From Streptomyces sp. AC1-42W (lineage in GTDB: Bacteria > Actinomycetota > Actinomycetes > Streptomycetales > Streptomycetaceae): a stretch of DNA of 64,000 bases. Below, one piece after another: positions 43,728 through 52,296 of the stretch. Numbering within the stretch: the first letter of the stretch is position 1; every line of letters begins with the position of its first letter. The translations under genes and the position numbers were made by a program. Location: assembly GCF_003248355.1 (NCBI RefSeq), contig NZ_QKWY01000001.1, forward strand, positions 3,244,001-3,308,000. The letters are read 5' to 3'. A model generated the notes under the pieces. That model did no database searches, was not told the DNA's origin, and saw only the letters and a program-made list of their open reading frames with translations.

Positions 43728-44576
43728 TCAGGTCTGACGAACGGGCGCCTTGGCGGGGAGCGGACGGCCGCCTGTCGTGGTGCTGCGGTGCAGAACCCGT
43801 CGCTGTCCCGGTGCGAGGGCGGTCGCCCGGTGCAGGACCAGGGCGTTGTCCCAGATCACCACATCACCGGGAAGCCACCGGTGGCGGTAGACCCGGCATT
43901 CGGCCGCCGCGTGCGCGTGCAACGCCTCGACGGATATGCCGACAGGTCTGCCCTCCGCGTCCTCGATCCGGTCCAGGCACAGTTCGTTGACATACAGGGC
44001 GGCGCGGCCGGTTTCGGGGTGGGCGCGGACGACGGGGTGCAGCACGGGCGGGAACCGCTCCTCGTACCGCTGCTCCAGGTCCGTGCCGTGGGCCTGCGCA
44101 CGCAGGGATGCCAGCCGGTCGTAACGGTGTAAGCCGAAGGCGCCGTCGAGCGGTCCCTTCCAGGAGGGCGGCAGCGCGGCGTACGCGGCGGCCATGTCCG
44201 CGAACAGGGTGTCGCCGGTGTCACTCGGAAGATGGTGGCCGTGCAGCATGGTGTGGCGGGTGGGAGTGGCCTGGAAGGAGCGGTCGGAGTGCCACAGGTC
44301 GGCTCCCACCGCACGGGTGCGCCCGTCGCTGCTGATGAGCTGGACCTGTGGATGGTCGGGATGACGGTTGAGGATGTCCCACACCGGTTCGGGCTCGCCG
44401 ATCAGCCGGGTCAGCGCGATCTGCTCGCCAGGTGTCGGAGACAGATCGCGCAGCACGACCACTCCGTAGTCCCGCACCGCCCGGCGTACCGCCCAGGCGT
44501 CTTCTCCTGTGTGCGGACGGCTGCTCAGGCCGGTGACCTCGGCTACGAAGCCGTTGAGCTCCCTTATGGCCGGCAT
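43728..44576 (-). CDS. TauD/TfdA-family Fe(II)/2-oxoglutarate dioxygenase
   Basis: This 282-residue non-haem iron oxygenase shows WHSDRSF with metal-binding His96 and Asp98, the distal ligand His249 in ALVLHRAT, and Arg259/260 in PGQRRVLHR for 2-oxoglutarate. The fold matches TauD/TfdA and clavaminate-synthase-like hydroxylases. The ATG at 44576 begins the conserved N-terminus, and the start overlaps the end of the ATP-grasp gene by 13 bases. In the cluster it probably hydroxylates (or desaturates) an amino-acid or peptide intermediate, perhaps creating the hydroxyl that is later carbamoylated or sulfated (inference). Confidence 0.87.
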   Translation of the reverse strand: MPAIRELNGFVAEVTGLSSRPHTGEDAWAVRRAVRDYGVVVLRDLSPTPGEQIALTRLIGEPEPVWDILNRHPDHPQVQLISSDGRTRAVGADLWHSDRSFQATPTRHTMLHGHHLPSDTGDTLFADMAAAYAALPPSWKGPLDGAFGLHRYDRLASLRAQAHGTDLEQRYEERFPPVLHPVVRAHPETGRAALYVNELCLDRIEDAEGRPVGISVEALHAHAAAECRVYRHRWLPGDVVIWDNALVLHRATALAPGQRRVLHRSTTTGGRPLPAKAPVRQT

Positions 44577-45979
44577 GCTCGGTTCTTTCCTTCCAGGTGG
44601 ACCGGTGTCGTATCGGCCGTGGCGGGCTGTTCGGCGTCGGCTGTCTGTCGCGGGCGGAAGCCGGCGCGTACCCGGGCGACCGCGTTCCGCAGGCGGGGGA
44701 GGGAGTCGCTTTCCAGATGGAGTTGTACGAGCCAGTGCGACTGTTCGTGCCCGTGTGCCGAGACGGGCCAGCCGTGCGGGCGTTCCCGGAAGCCGGCCAC
44801 GCGGATGCCGGGGCCGAGAAGGCCGGCGAGCGGTTCCAGCCCCGCGTACGCGGGCGAGGGGCCGCCACGCCGGCGGTCCGGCAGCCGTCGCAGGTACTCG
44901 CTGGGATACAGGTGGACGGTGGCCGCCGCGCGGGACGGGACCCGTTCCGTTGAGAGAGGTTGCACGGTGTCCTGACCGTGCAGCAGCGCGTCGGCGAGCG
45001 CACCCCCGAGGTCGGTGGCGTAGGCGTGGTCGCACTGCGCCACGATGGTGCGCCCCGGGAAACGTGCCGCGACCTCGATCACCGCGCAGGTGCCGTCGGG
45101 CATGAGCTTGAGCTCCACATGCGTGGCACAGGTGGACAGCTCCAGCGCGGCCACGGTACGTCGTGCCGCGTCCAGTACCCGTTGCTGCGCTGCGGGGGGC
45201 AGCGATGTCGGGGACAGGTGGCCGCTCTGGGTGAACGGTGGCACCTTGGGAGTGACGTCGGTGATGGCGGTGGGAGTGTAGCGCCCTTCGACGACGATTC
45301 CCTCGACGCACACCTGGTCGCTCAGCCCGGCGCACTCGTACCATGCCGACGCGTCGCCCACCAGCAGTTCCTCGACGAGGAAGTCCTCACGGCCGGCGGC
45401 GATCGCGTCGAAGCCGCCGAAGGAGTCGAGGGCCTCGCGGTAGGCACGGGCCGCGTCCTGGGGCCGCGTGACCGGCTGGATGCCGACCGCGGACATGCCG
45501 CGGCGTGGTTTGAGGAGCAGCGGCCCGCCGAAATCGGAGAGTGCTGCCACGATGTCGTCCGGCCCGGTGACAGCACGGTGGCGGGGGGAGACGAATCCCG
45601 CACGCCGCAAGGCATCGCGCATCAGCAGCTTGTCCCGGGCCTGTGCGGCTCCCATGGAAGAGGCTCCGCGCAGCCCGAGTTCCTGCGCCGCACGCGCCAC
45701 GGCCAGCGCGTAGGGCTCACTCGCGGTGCTCAGCGCGTCGGCGCCGTACGCCCGCGCCGCCCGGGCGATGGGTGGATGGTCCTCCGGACCCCGTCGGTGC
45801 GCCGGCGGCGTCTCATCACCAACTACCGGCACGCCCAGCTCGTCGAGGTACGCGCGGTCGGCGGCGCTGATCCGTTCCGGACGCGGCAGGTACACGGCGG
45901 TACGGGCACGGGCCAGCCAGCAAGGCAGCAGATGACGAAGGGGCGGGCCCCCGTGGTCGTGGACGATCAGGGCCCTCAT
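44564..45979 (-). CDS. ATP-grasp ligase (carboxylate-amine ligase)
   Basis: This 471-residue enzyme has an ATP-grasp fold. It shows ARDKLLMRDALRRAGF near 114-129, the nucleotide Lys157 in LLLKPRRGMSAVG, DFLVEELLVGD at 199-209, and the metal-binding stretch VELKLMPDG...AVIEVAARFPGR (Glu289, Glu302). Such enzymes activate a carboxylate as acyl phosphate and join it to an amine. This would be the peptide-bond former of a cluster that has no NRPS. A C-terminal extension of about 100 residues follows the grasp domain. The ATG at 45979 overlaps the stop of the HD gene (ATGA). I infer dipeptide or amide synthesis; partners are unknown. Confidence 0.87.
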   Translation of the reverse strand: MRALIVHDHGGPPLRHLLPCWLARARTAVYLPRPERISAADRAYLDELGVPVVGDETPPAHRRGPEDHPPIARAARAYGADALSTASEPYALAVARAAQELGLRGASSMGAAQARDKLLMRDALRRAGFVSPRHRAVTGPDDIVAALSDFGGPLLLKPRRGMSAVGIQPVTRPQDAARAYREALDSFGGFDAIAAGREDFLVEELLVGDASAWYECAGLSDQVCVEGIVVEGRYTPTAITDVTPKVPPFTQSGHLSPTSLPPAAQQRVLDAARRTVAALELSTCATHVELKLMPDGTCAVIEVAARFPGRTIVAQCDHAYATDLGGALADALLHGQDTVQPLSTERVPSRAAATVHLYPSEYLRRLPDRRRGGPSPAYAGLEPLAGLLGPGIRVAGFRERPHGWPVSAHGHEQSHWLVQLHLESDSLPRLRNAVARVRAGFRPRQTADAEQPATADTTPVHLEGKNRACRP

Positions 45980-46581
45980 GGGCGGGGGGTCCTCTCGCCG
46001 GCCGGGTAGTAGTAGAACGCGCGTTCCTGGGGAGCCCAGGGGAAGTGGGCCGCGCGCATCACGTCGTAGGTGCCCCAGTCCGCCCAGTGCACCAGCGCCG
46101 ACTCGGGCGTGCGCACGGTGGATTCCCCTTCGACGGAGTGCGTCGCGATGATGTGCACGACGCTCTCGTCCATACCCATGTCGGCGGCCAGGCGGGCGCC
46201 GACGAAGGGATGGCGCAGCAGAAGCGGGCCGCGCAGTGCCGGTCCCTGGTCGGTGGGGTGGAGCATGGCGAACAGGCCGACGTCGTGGAGCAGGGCACCG
46301 GTGAGCACGTGGTCGACGTTCACCCGGGCGTCGACGATCTCGTTGCAGTGCTCTGCCATGCCGGCCGCGGCTGCCGCCACCAGCCGCAGGTGTTGTATCA
46401 GGGTCACGCCGTCGCGGACCACCGGTGGGCCGCCCGCGGCGGTCTCCTCGACGTAGGCAAGGCGGTCCGGATGCTGCCATCCGCCGCGCCCGGCGGCTTC
46501 GGTGAGTACTTCGACGGCGAGTTTGCGCAGGGCGGGGTCGGTGATGCGGTGGAGCTCGGGCATCCAGTCGGTCCAGGTCAC
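45976..46581 (-). CDS. HD-domain protein
   Basis: This 201-residue protein has metal-binding HD-superfamily features: TLIQHLRLVAAAA (first His), GALLHDVGLFAML (the HD pair), RHPFVGARLAADMG and HIIATHSVEGE (distal His). HD proteins are phosphohydrolases or, in a minority, mixed-valent di-iron oxygenases such as PhnZ and MIOX. The 5-His pattern (H, HD, H, H) would allow either. It is ten bases downstream of the kinase-like gene and coupled to the ATP-grasp gene. Its substrate is unknown. It may dephosphorylate or oxidatively cleave an intermediate. Confidence 0.78.
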   Translation of the reverse strand: MTWTDWMPELHRITDPALRKLAVEVLTEAAGRGGWQHPDRLAYVEETAAGGPPVVRDGVTLIQHLRLVAAAAAGMAEHCNEIVDARVNVDHVLTGALLHDVGLFAMLHPTDQGPALRGPLLLRHPFVGARLAADMGMDESVVHIIATHSVEGESTVRTPESALVHWADWGTYDVMRAAHFPWAPQERAFYYYPAGERTPRP

Positions 46582-46591
46582 GGATGTCTCC

Positions 46592-47416
46592 TCAGACGCG
46601 GGTGGGAGTGGTCCCGATCCGGGCGTGTGCCGTGACGTCCTGGTCGGTCAGGGCGGCCAGGGCGTTGTACAGCTCGGGCAGGAAGTAGCCGGGGCCGTCC
46701 GTGCGGGCGGCGGCCTGTTCGCCGGCCACGCCGTAGGCGCAGACACCGGTGAGGACGGCGCGCAGCGGTTGTCCGGGGGCGACGGCGAGGAAGGCGCCGA
46801 GAACGGCGGAGCGGGAGCTTCCGGTACCGACGACGCGGCCCATCACCGCGTGGCCGTTGTCGACAGCCGTGAGGGAGGCGCTGGTCGCGACGTAGTCGAT
46901 GGTGCCCGAGAGCGCGACGACCGTGCCGGTGGCGGCGGCTGCGGCGGTGGCGATCTCGGCGGGGGGAACGGCTGTGGACCGGGAGTCGGCGCCGCGGGAG
47001 GTGGCCTCGATGCCTGCCAGGAACGCGGCCTCGGCGGCGTTGCCGGACACTGCGGTGATGCCCCCGGTGCCGATGAGGTCCCGGACCAGGTTGCGGCGGT
47101 GCGCCGTGGCCCGGACCCCGACCGGGTCGAGCACGACGGGGATGCCCGCGTCACGGCAGCCGTTCGCCACCCGCAGAACGGTTCGGGCCATGCCGGGGAC
47201 GGAGGTCCCGACGTTGAGCACGACCGCCTGCGCGGCCAGCGCGGCTTCCAGAGCCTCGTGCGGGTCGTGGGCGAACAGAGTGCTGGCGTCGAGCGAGTTC
47301 ACCGCCTGGGCGCAGGCCGCCATGGAGACGATGTTGGTGATCAGGTGCACCAGCGGGCGACCCTCGCGGATCAGCGCGATCGCGTCGGGCAGCGGTGTCG
47401 GCAGGTCCTGACTCAT
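46592..47416 (-). CDS. Hydroxyethylthiazole-kinase (ThiM)-like protein
   Basis: This 274-residue ribokinase-superfamily protein shows PLVHLITNIVSMAACAQAVN at residues 21-40, VVLDPVGVRAT near 95-104, SGNAAE at 124-129 and an ATP-site motif GRVVGTGSSRSAVLGAFLA from 193. In true ThiM enzymes the glycine motif is GTGC; here the Cys position is Ser200. It is embedded in a biosynthetic operon rather than a thiamin operon, and no other thiamin gene is nearby. I infer that it has been recruited to phosphorylate a pathway hydroxyl. Its start ATGA overlaps the ProA-like gene stop. Confidence 0.83.
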   Translation of the reverse strand: MSQDLPTPLPDAIALIREGRPLVHLITNIVSMAACAQAVNSLDASTLFAHDPHEALEAALAAQAVVLNVGTSVPGMARTVLRVANGCRDAGIPVVLDPVGVRATAHRRNLVRDLIGTGGITAVSGNAAEAAFLAGIEATSRGADSRSTAVPPAEIATAAAAATGTVVALSGTIDYVATSASLTAVDNGHAVMGRVVGTGSSRSAVLGAFLAVAPGQPLRAVLTGVCAYGVAGEQAAARTDGPGYFLPELYNALAALTDQDVTAHARIGTTPTRV

Positions 47417-48657
47417 GGGCTCTGCCTCACCTGGCCCGAACCGGTGACGACGTACTTCTGCGAGGTCAGGCCGTGTACCCCGACCGGGCCGCGGGCATGC
47501 AGTTTCTGCGTGGAGATTCCGAGCATGGGCCCCAGGCCGAACTCGTAGCCATAGGTGAACCGCGTCGAGGCGTTCACGTACACCGCCGCCGCGTCGACCT
47601 CCCGCTGGAAGCGCAGGGCGTGGTCGTGATGGCTGGTCACGATCGCCTCGGAGTGCCCGGACCCGTAGGTGGTGATGTGGTCCACGGCCGCCGACAGGCC
47701 GGGGACGACACGTACCGCCAGACGCAGGTCCAGGTACTCCTCGGCCCAGTCCTGCTCGACCGCCGCGGTCACCGGCTGGCCGGCGGCGCACGTGACGGGA
47801 CAGCCGCGGACCTCGACGCCGGCCGCGTGCAGGTCGTGCAGAAGCGCGGGCAGGTATGCACCGGCCAGCTCCTGGTGGACCAGAACGGTCTCCACCGCGT
47901 TGCACATGGCGGGTGCGGAGAGCTTGGCGTTGAGCACGATGTCGGTCGCCATGGCGGGGTCGGCATGGGCGTCCAGGTAGATGTGGCAGTTGCCGGCGCC
48001 GGAGGCGAGGATGGGGTAGGGGGAGCGGCGGCGTGCTTCCTCCACCAGGGCGTCACCGCCTCGCACCACCACCAGGTCGAGCCGCTCGGGGCCGGTCAGC
48101 AGCTCCCAGACCGCACCCCGCCCGCTGTCCGCCAGATACTGGACGGTGTCAGGGCTGATGCTCTCGGCGGCCAGGCAGCCGCGTACGAGATCGGCCAGGG
48201 CTCTGTTGGTGCGCAGGGATTCACGTCCACCGCGCAGAACGGCCGCGTTGCCGCTCTTGACCGCCATAGCGGACATCTCCAGGGTGATCTCCGGGCGGGC
48301 TTCGTAGACAGCGGCGACGACACCCAGCGGCACGCGCATACAGCCGACGAGCAATCCGTTGGGCTGCGGCCTGGCCGCGCTCACCTGCCCGATCGGGTCG
48401 GGGCTCTCGGCGAGCCACCGCAGGCCCTCGACAATGCGTTCCAGACGGGCTGTGCGCAGCGGGACCCGGGAGGCCGACCGGCCGGCGGTGCGTACGTCCT
48501 CGTCGTTGGCCTCCCGGATCGCGGGCAGTTGTGCGGTGACGGTGTCGGCCAGGCGGTGCAGGAAGCGCCCTTTGGCCTCGGGCCCCAGGCGCGCGGCATC
48601 GCGGGCCGCGGACCTGGCGGCCCTCACCTGACCGGCCGTGCCGGAGTGGGCGCTCAT
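47413..48657 (-). CDS. Glutamate-5-semialdehyde dehydrogenase (ProA)-like enzyme
   Basis: This 414-residue member of the ALDH superfamily matches gamma-glutamyl phosphate reductase over its whole length. It shows VPLGVVAAVYEARPEITLEM near 109-128, VKSGNAAVLRGGRES, and the catalytic Cys252 in SAPAMCNAVET. Such enzymes reduce an acyl phosphate to an aldehyde with NADPH. No ProB-like glutamate kinase is nearby, so the acyl phosphate must come from another kinase or from a pathway intermediate. Start and stop overlap neighbouring genes by four bases (ATGA). Together with the aminotransferase it would convert a side-chain carboxylate to an amine (inference). Confidence 0.87.
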   Translation of the reverse strand: MSAHSGTAGQVRAARSAARDAARLGPEAKGRFLHRLADTVTAQLPAIREANDEDVRTAGRSASRVPLRTARLERIVEGLRWLAESPDPIGQVSAARPQPNGLLVGCMRVPLGVVAAVYEARPEITLEMSAMAVKSGNAAVLRGGRESLRTNRALADLVRGCLAAESISPDTVQYLADSGRGAVWELLTGPERLDLVVVRGGDALVEEARRRSPYPILASGAGNCHIYLDAHADPAMATDIVLNAKLSAPAMCNAVETVLVHQELAGAYLPALLHDLHAAGVEVRGCPVTCAAGQPVTAAVEQDWAEEYLDLRLAVRVVPGLSAAVDHITTYGSGHSEAIVTSHHDHALRFQREVDAAAVYVNASTRFTYGYEFGLGPMLGISTQKLHARGPVGVHGLTSQKYVVTGSGQVRQSP

Positions 48658-49889
48658 CCGGCCACCTCCGCCAGCGCCGAGCAAGCCGCCTCGCTCAGCA
48701 GCCCGGTTTCGGAGGCCGTGATGTTCAAGGGCGGGGTGAGGCGGACGGTGGTGCGGTCCTGCCCGCCTCCCGACGTGAGTACGCCCGCCGTACGCAGAGC
48801 TGCCATCAAGGCACCGGCACGCCGACGGTCCGCGCACTCGACGCCCAACAGCAGTCCCCTTCCCCGGACGTCACGTACGGCAGGGTTGCCGCGGGCGGCT
48901 GTGGTGAGGTCGTCGAGCAGGCGCCGGCCGGCCGAGGCCGCTGCCTCGGGCAGTTTCGCCTCGGTGATCTCATCGAGGACGGCGAGACCGACAGCGGCGG
49001 TCAGGGCGACATTGCCGCCGAACGTCGTGGAGTGCTCGACCGGCTCCCAGCAGGTGCCGATCTCCTCGCCGGCGATGACCGCGCCGACGGGCAGACCGCC
49101 GCCGAGCGCCTTGCCCACCACGAGGATGTCCGGCACGACGCCGCTGTGCTGAAAGGCGAACATGCTGCCGGTACGGCCGAAGCCCGTGAAGACTTCGTCG
49201 AAGACGAGCAACGCCCCGCGTTCGTCGCACAACGTACGCAGCGCCCGCAGGAAATCCGCCGACGGCGTGATGGCCCCGCCCACCCCCAGCACCGGCTCCG
49301 CGACGACCGCGACCAGGCCGTCCTGGAGGCGCGCGTCAAGAGTGCGACCGAGGTCCGTACTGTCCTCACCCGCGCCGGGTACCGCGACGTGGACGACTCC
49401 CGGGTAGAGGCTGAACCCTGGCAGGCCCCGTTTGTACAGACTCATCCCGGTCAGGGCCAGGGAGATGCCGGAACGGCCGTGATAGCCGTTCTCCAGCGCC
49501 ACCAGCGAGTTCCCGTAACGGCCCCGGCGCGCGGAGTACTTCTTGGCGGCCTTCACCGCGGTTTCCACGGCCTCGCCGCCGCTGTTGGCGAAGAAGACCC
49601 GGCTGAAGGGCGGCCCGGCGAGTTCCACCAGCCGACGGGCGAGTTCCACCACGGGCTCGTTGAGCAGGAAACTGGAGTGGGTCAGGCGCCGGCTCTGCCG
49701 GCTGATCGCCTCCGTGATCCGCGGATGTCCGTGGCCCAGGGCATGGACTCCCGGTCCCGCGACCGCGTCGAGGTAACGGCGCCCGTCGTCACAGTCGATC
49801 CACGCGCCCTGTGCGCTCAGCGCGGTGGGATTGCCGAGCAGGGTGGGAAACAGGACATCGGCCCGGTGGGCGCCCGCAGGGCCGTTCAC
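48654..49889 (-). CDS. Class III PLP-dependent aminotransferase (ArgD/GabT type)
   Basis: This 411-residue fold-type I aminotransferase shows DAVAGPGVHALGHGHPRI, VFFANSGGEAVETAVKAAKK near 98-117, YHGRSGISLALTG, the PLP-pyridine Asp231 in LLVFDEVFTGFGRTG and the Schiff-base Lys260 in VVGKALGGGLPVGA. Members transaminate terminal aldehydes (N-acetylornithine, 4-aminobutyrate, lysine). The adjacency to a ProA-like reductase suggests it aminates the aldehyde made there. The GTG start at 49889 overlaps the previous stop (GTGA), giving tight coupling. Confidence 0.88.
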   Translation of the reverse strand: MNGPAGAHRADVLFPTLLGNPTALSAQGAWIDCDDGRRYLDAVAGPGVHALGHGHPRITEAISRQSRRLTHSSFLLNEPVVELARRLVELAGPPFSRVFFANSGGEAVETAVKAAKKYSARRGRYGNSLVALENGYHGRSGISLALTGMSLYKRGLPGFSLYPGVVHVAVPGAGEDSTDLGRTLDARLQDGLVAVVAEPVLGVGGAITPSADFLRALRTLCDERGALLVFDEVFTGFGRTGSMFAFQHSGVVPDILVVGKALGGGLPVGAVIAGEEIGTCWEPVEHSTTFGGNVALTAAVGLAVLDEITEAKLPEAAASAGRRLLDDLTTAARGNPAVRDVRGRGLLLGVECADRRRAGALMAALRTAGVLTSGGGQDRTTVRLTPPLNITASETGLLSEAACSALAEVAG

Positions 49890-50890
49890 CGCGCTCCCCG
49901 CCCGGTGCGCTCGGGACTCGCGGCCGTCAACGCCATGGCCGCCGGGGCCGTACCGGCGACAAGATCCGGGAGCCCGGCCTCGGGTGTCCGCCCGGTGGAT
50001 GCCTGGGGGCTCTGGCGCAGCTCCGGCGCGAAGCGTTCCAGCATCTCCGAGACGATCGCGGCCTGGTCGGCCATCCGCTCCCCGTCGACCGCGTCGGTCG
50101 TCTGGCCGTGCCGGGCGAGCGCCGAGTTGCCGGTCTTGAGATGGACCGGACGGGCGACACGGACGATGTCCGCGGCTTCGAAGGTGCGGATGAACCCGCC
50201 GGAGGCGGGCGGATTGTCGGTGTGCAGGTCGAGCGGGACATCGACCAGCTGCCGGATCGCCGCCATCGCGGCCAACGGCAGGTCGCGTACCGGGTTGATG
50301 CTGTCCGCACCGAGTTCCGCGAGAAGCGAGGCGCTGACCGGATTGGCACACCCCATGTGCGCCGACGCCTTGAATCGGACATCCGCGGGAATCTGCCCAC
50401 GCGAGCGGGCGAGCGACAGAACACGGAGCAGACCCTCGTCGTAGACCACGAACTGCCGGCAGCCCAGGTCGATGCCGCGCAGGACATCGTCCAGCGCGTT
50501 GCGGATCTGATCCATGCCGCGCAGCCGGTATCCGATGTAACTGCCCTGCGGCGAGAGCCGGCTCGCGCTGGTGTCGTAGGTCGCCCGCGGGCCGACGGAG
50601 AACACCGGAGTCAGCCCCTCGTCCCGGGCCAGGGCGAGATAGTCCGATATCTCCCGGCGGGTGTGCCGGAACAACCCGAGGGTTTCGGTGACCCGGTTGA
50701 CCCGAATCCGGTGCAGGCGAGCCCTGCGCACCAGTGCCGACAGCGTTTCCAAGCTGTTGACGACCGGGACCTCGATACGGAAATCCGCACCGTCCTCGAA
50801 CGTCGCTGTCGATTCCGCCGGCCCGCGGTCATCGCCGTCAGCCATACCAAGGGCACGAAGCATTTCCGCACCCGGCGTTTTCCGACTCAT
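49886..50890 (-). CDS. Peptidase U32-like TIM-barrel protein, first gene of the operon
   Basis: This 334-residue protein runs from the ATG at 50890, which follows GGAAGGG. The C-terminal half resembles the U32 family barrel: FKASAHMGCANPVSASLLAE, LGADSINPVRDLPLAAMAAI and VPLDLHTDNPPASGG followed by a VRVARPVHLKTGNSAL strand. Known U32 proteins include O2-independent hydroxylases (UbiU/UbiV, TrhP, RlhA) with a four-Cys iron-sulfur site. Here only a few Cys residues are seen, so an Fe-S cluster is doubtful. Its role in the pathway is unknown; a collagenase-like peptidase assignment would be unsafe. Confidence 0.65.
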   Translation of the reverse strand: MSRKTPGAEMLRALGMADGDDRGPAESTATFEDGADFRIEVPVVNSLETLSALVRRARLHRIRVNRVTETLGLFRHTRREISDYLALARDEGLTPVFSVGPRATYDTSASRLSPQGSYIGYRLRGMDQIRNALDDVLRGIDLGCRQFVVYDEGLLRVLSLARSRGQIPADVRFKASAHMGCANPVSASLLAELGADSINPVRDLPLAAMAAIRQLVDVPLDLHTDNPPASGGFIRTFEAADIVRVARPVHLKTGNSALARHGQTTDAVDGERMADQAAIVSEMLERFAPELRQSPQASTGRTPEAGLPDLVAGTAPAAMALTAASPERTGRGAR

Positions 50891-51254
50891 GTATCCCTTC
50901 CTGCAATCGCCGCGCACCGTGCGTCACGACCTTGCCGAATTCATGAACGTAGGCATGCGGAATAGAGGACCGAATCCCGGCCCGGGGGAAACAGGAGAAA
51001 TTCCCCGGAGAACGCGGCCCTCCGGATTCCGGACAAGGAGACAACATACGCAGCCTCATGCGCCACGTGAAGAACGCCCTCTGCGCACTGCGCCGACAAC
51101 AAGACAAGATCCGGAAGTGGGAATCCGCCGGAACAGACCCGGGCAGCCGCGTCCTTGCTGGTCGCCGGGGAACCGGGCAGCGGCGCGGCCGTTGGGGCCG
51201 GCCGGCGCGAATTGGCGAGATACCCACGCTCCGCAAACAGGCGCATGCCCTGTG
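50891..51254. other. Intergenic region, probable promoter of the nine-gene operon
   Basis: No gene was found in these 364 bases between two leftward genes. The part near 50891-51060 is comparatively AT-rich and should hold the operon promoter, but I could not identify a convincing -35/-10 pair. A short palindrome TCCGGATTCCGGA lies near 51021. Confidence 0.4.
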
Positions 51255-52208
51255 TCACCCGCTGACCAATACCACCTTGCGGCGGTGCGGCGCCGGCCCG
51301 GAGGCCAACTCGAACGCGCGCTGGACCTGCGACATGGGCAGCACATGAGAGACCAGCGCGGTCATGGCCGCGGTGTGGCGCAGCGCGAACGCCTCCGCGC
51401 GCTCCAGGTACGGTGTCCACGGCGTCCCCGCAGCCGCCCGCAACGTCAGCCGCTTACGGAAGAACACCTCGAACGGCACGCGGTACACGGCCGACGGGTC
51501 GGGCACACCGAACGCCATGATCTCGCCGTCGGTCCTGGTCAGCCGAACCGCCGCCGCCATCGTGCGGTCCTGGTGCCCCACCGCTTCAATACAGAGGTCA
51601 GCGCACGAGGACGGCAGTTCACCGGCGTGGCGCACGATCGCGTCAAGCCCGAAATCCTCTGGCGAATCGGTGACCGGCCTGGGATCCACACCCACGACCC
51701 GGCGCGCCCCGCGCGCTCGCGCGACCAGGCTGTGAAGCAGTCCGACGGGCCCGCATCCGAGCACGACGACCTCACGCCCTCGCACATCGCGCAACCGGTC
51801 GGCCCCGAACAGCACAGTGGCCAGCGGCTGCACCAGGGTTGCCGCCGGCCACCGGGAACTGTCCGACCACTGCTCGTCCAGCAGCAGGTATTCTCCAGCC
51901 GGTGCCGTGAAGTGTCCGCGCAGCCCGCGGTCCCCGGGCGGAAGGGCCAGGGCCAGCCGGCCTGTCGCAGAGCTGTCCCGTCCCGCGCGTGCGACCCGGC
52001 CCACGCACTCGTGCATCGGGAACCCGGACGGTGCCCCGCCCCCCGGCGGCCCGCCCGCAGCGAATTTCGGCAGGTCGCTGCCGCATATTCCGGCGGCCAG
52101 GAGCTCCACCTCGATCTCGCCCGGATCGATTCGCGAGGGCCGGGATTCGGTGGTCTTCCTGAATGATCGAGGGGCCACCATTCGGTAGGCCCAAGTACTG
52201 GTCGTCAA
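51255..52208 (-). CDS. Medium-chain dehydrogenase/reductase (alcohol dehydrogenase-like)
   Basis: This is about 317 residues from the TTG at 52208, chosen because GGAGGTGG lies seven bases upstream; an ATG ten codons earlier has no ribosome site. Visible are the zinc-ligand region AAGICGSDLPKF, HECVGRVARAG, and the NAD-binding VVVLGCGPVGLLHSLVARARGA. The four-Cys structural zinc lobe of classical ADHs is missing, and the protein is short (classical members have about 340-350 residues). It probably oxidises a hydroxyl or reduces a ketone in the pathway. It is divergent from the PhyH gene across 211 bases. Confidence 0.8.
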   Translation of the reverse strand: MTTSTWAYRMVAPRSFRKTTESRPSRIDPGEIEVELLAAGICGSDLPKFAAGGPPGGGAPSGFPMHECVGRVARAGRDSSATGRLALALPPGDRGLRGHFTAPAGEYLLLDEQWSDSSRWPAATLVQPLATVLFGADRLRDVRGREVVVLGCGPVGLLHSLVARARGARRVVGVDPRPVTDSPEDFGLDAIVRHAGELPSSCADLCIEAVGHQDRTMAAAVRLTRTDGEIMAFGVPDPSAVYRVPFEVFFRKRLTLRAAAGTPWTPYLERAEAFALRHTAAMTALVSHVLPMSQVQRAFELASGPAPHRRKVVLVSG

Positions 52209-52296
52209 CGTATCCACCTCCGATACTGAGTGCGCCATGAATACCAAGTCCAGGGAAATGCCGCCAGACTGGCCGGATTTGCATCTCGCGGCCTTC

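Noticed and set aside
43728..45344. Extended dioxygenase frame of 538 codons
   Set aside because: Only the part from 44576 matches the TauD family; the rest lies opposite in frame to the ATP-grasp gene and is Arg/Pro-rich.
49886..50890. Calling the first operon gene a peptidase
   Set aside because: The U32 label derives from family naming; protease activity is doubtful for most members and no protease motif is visible.
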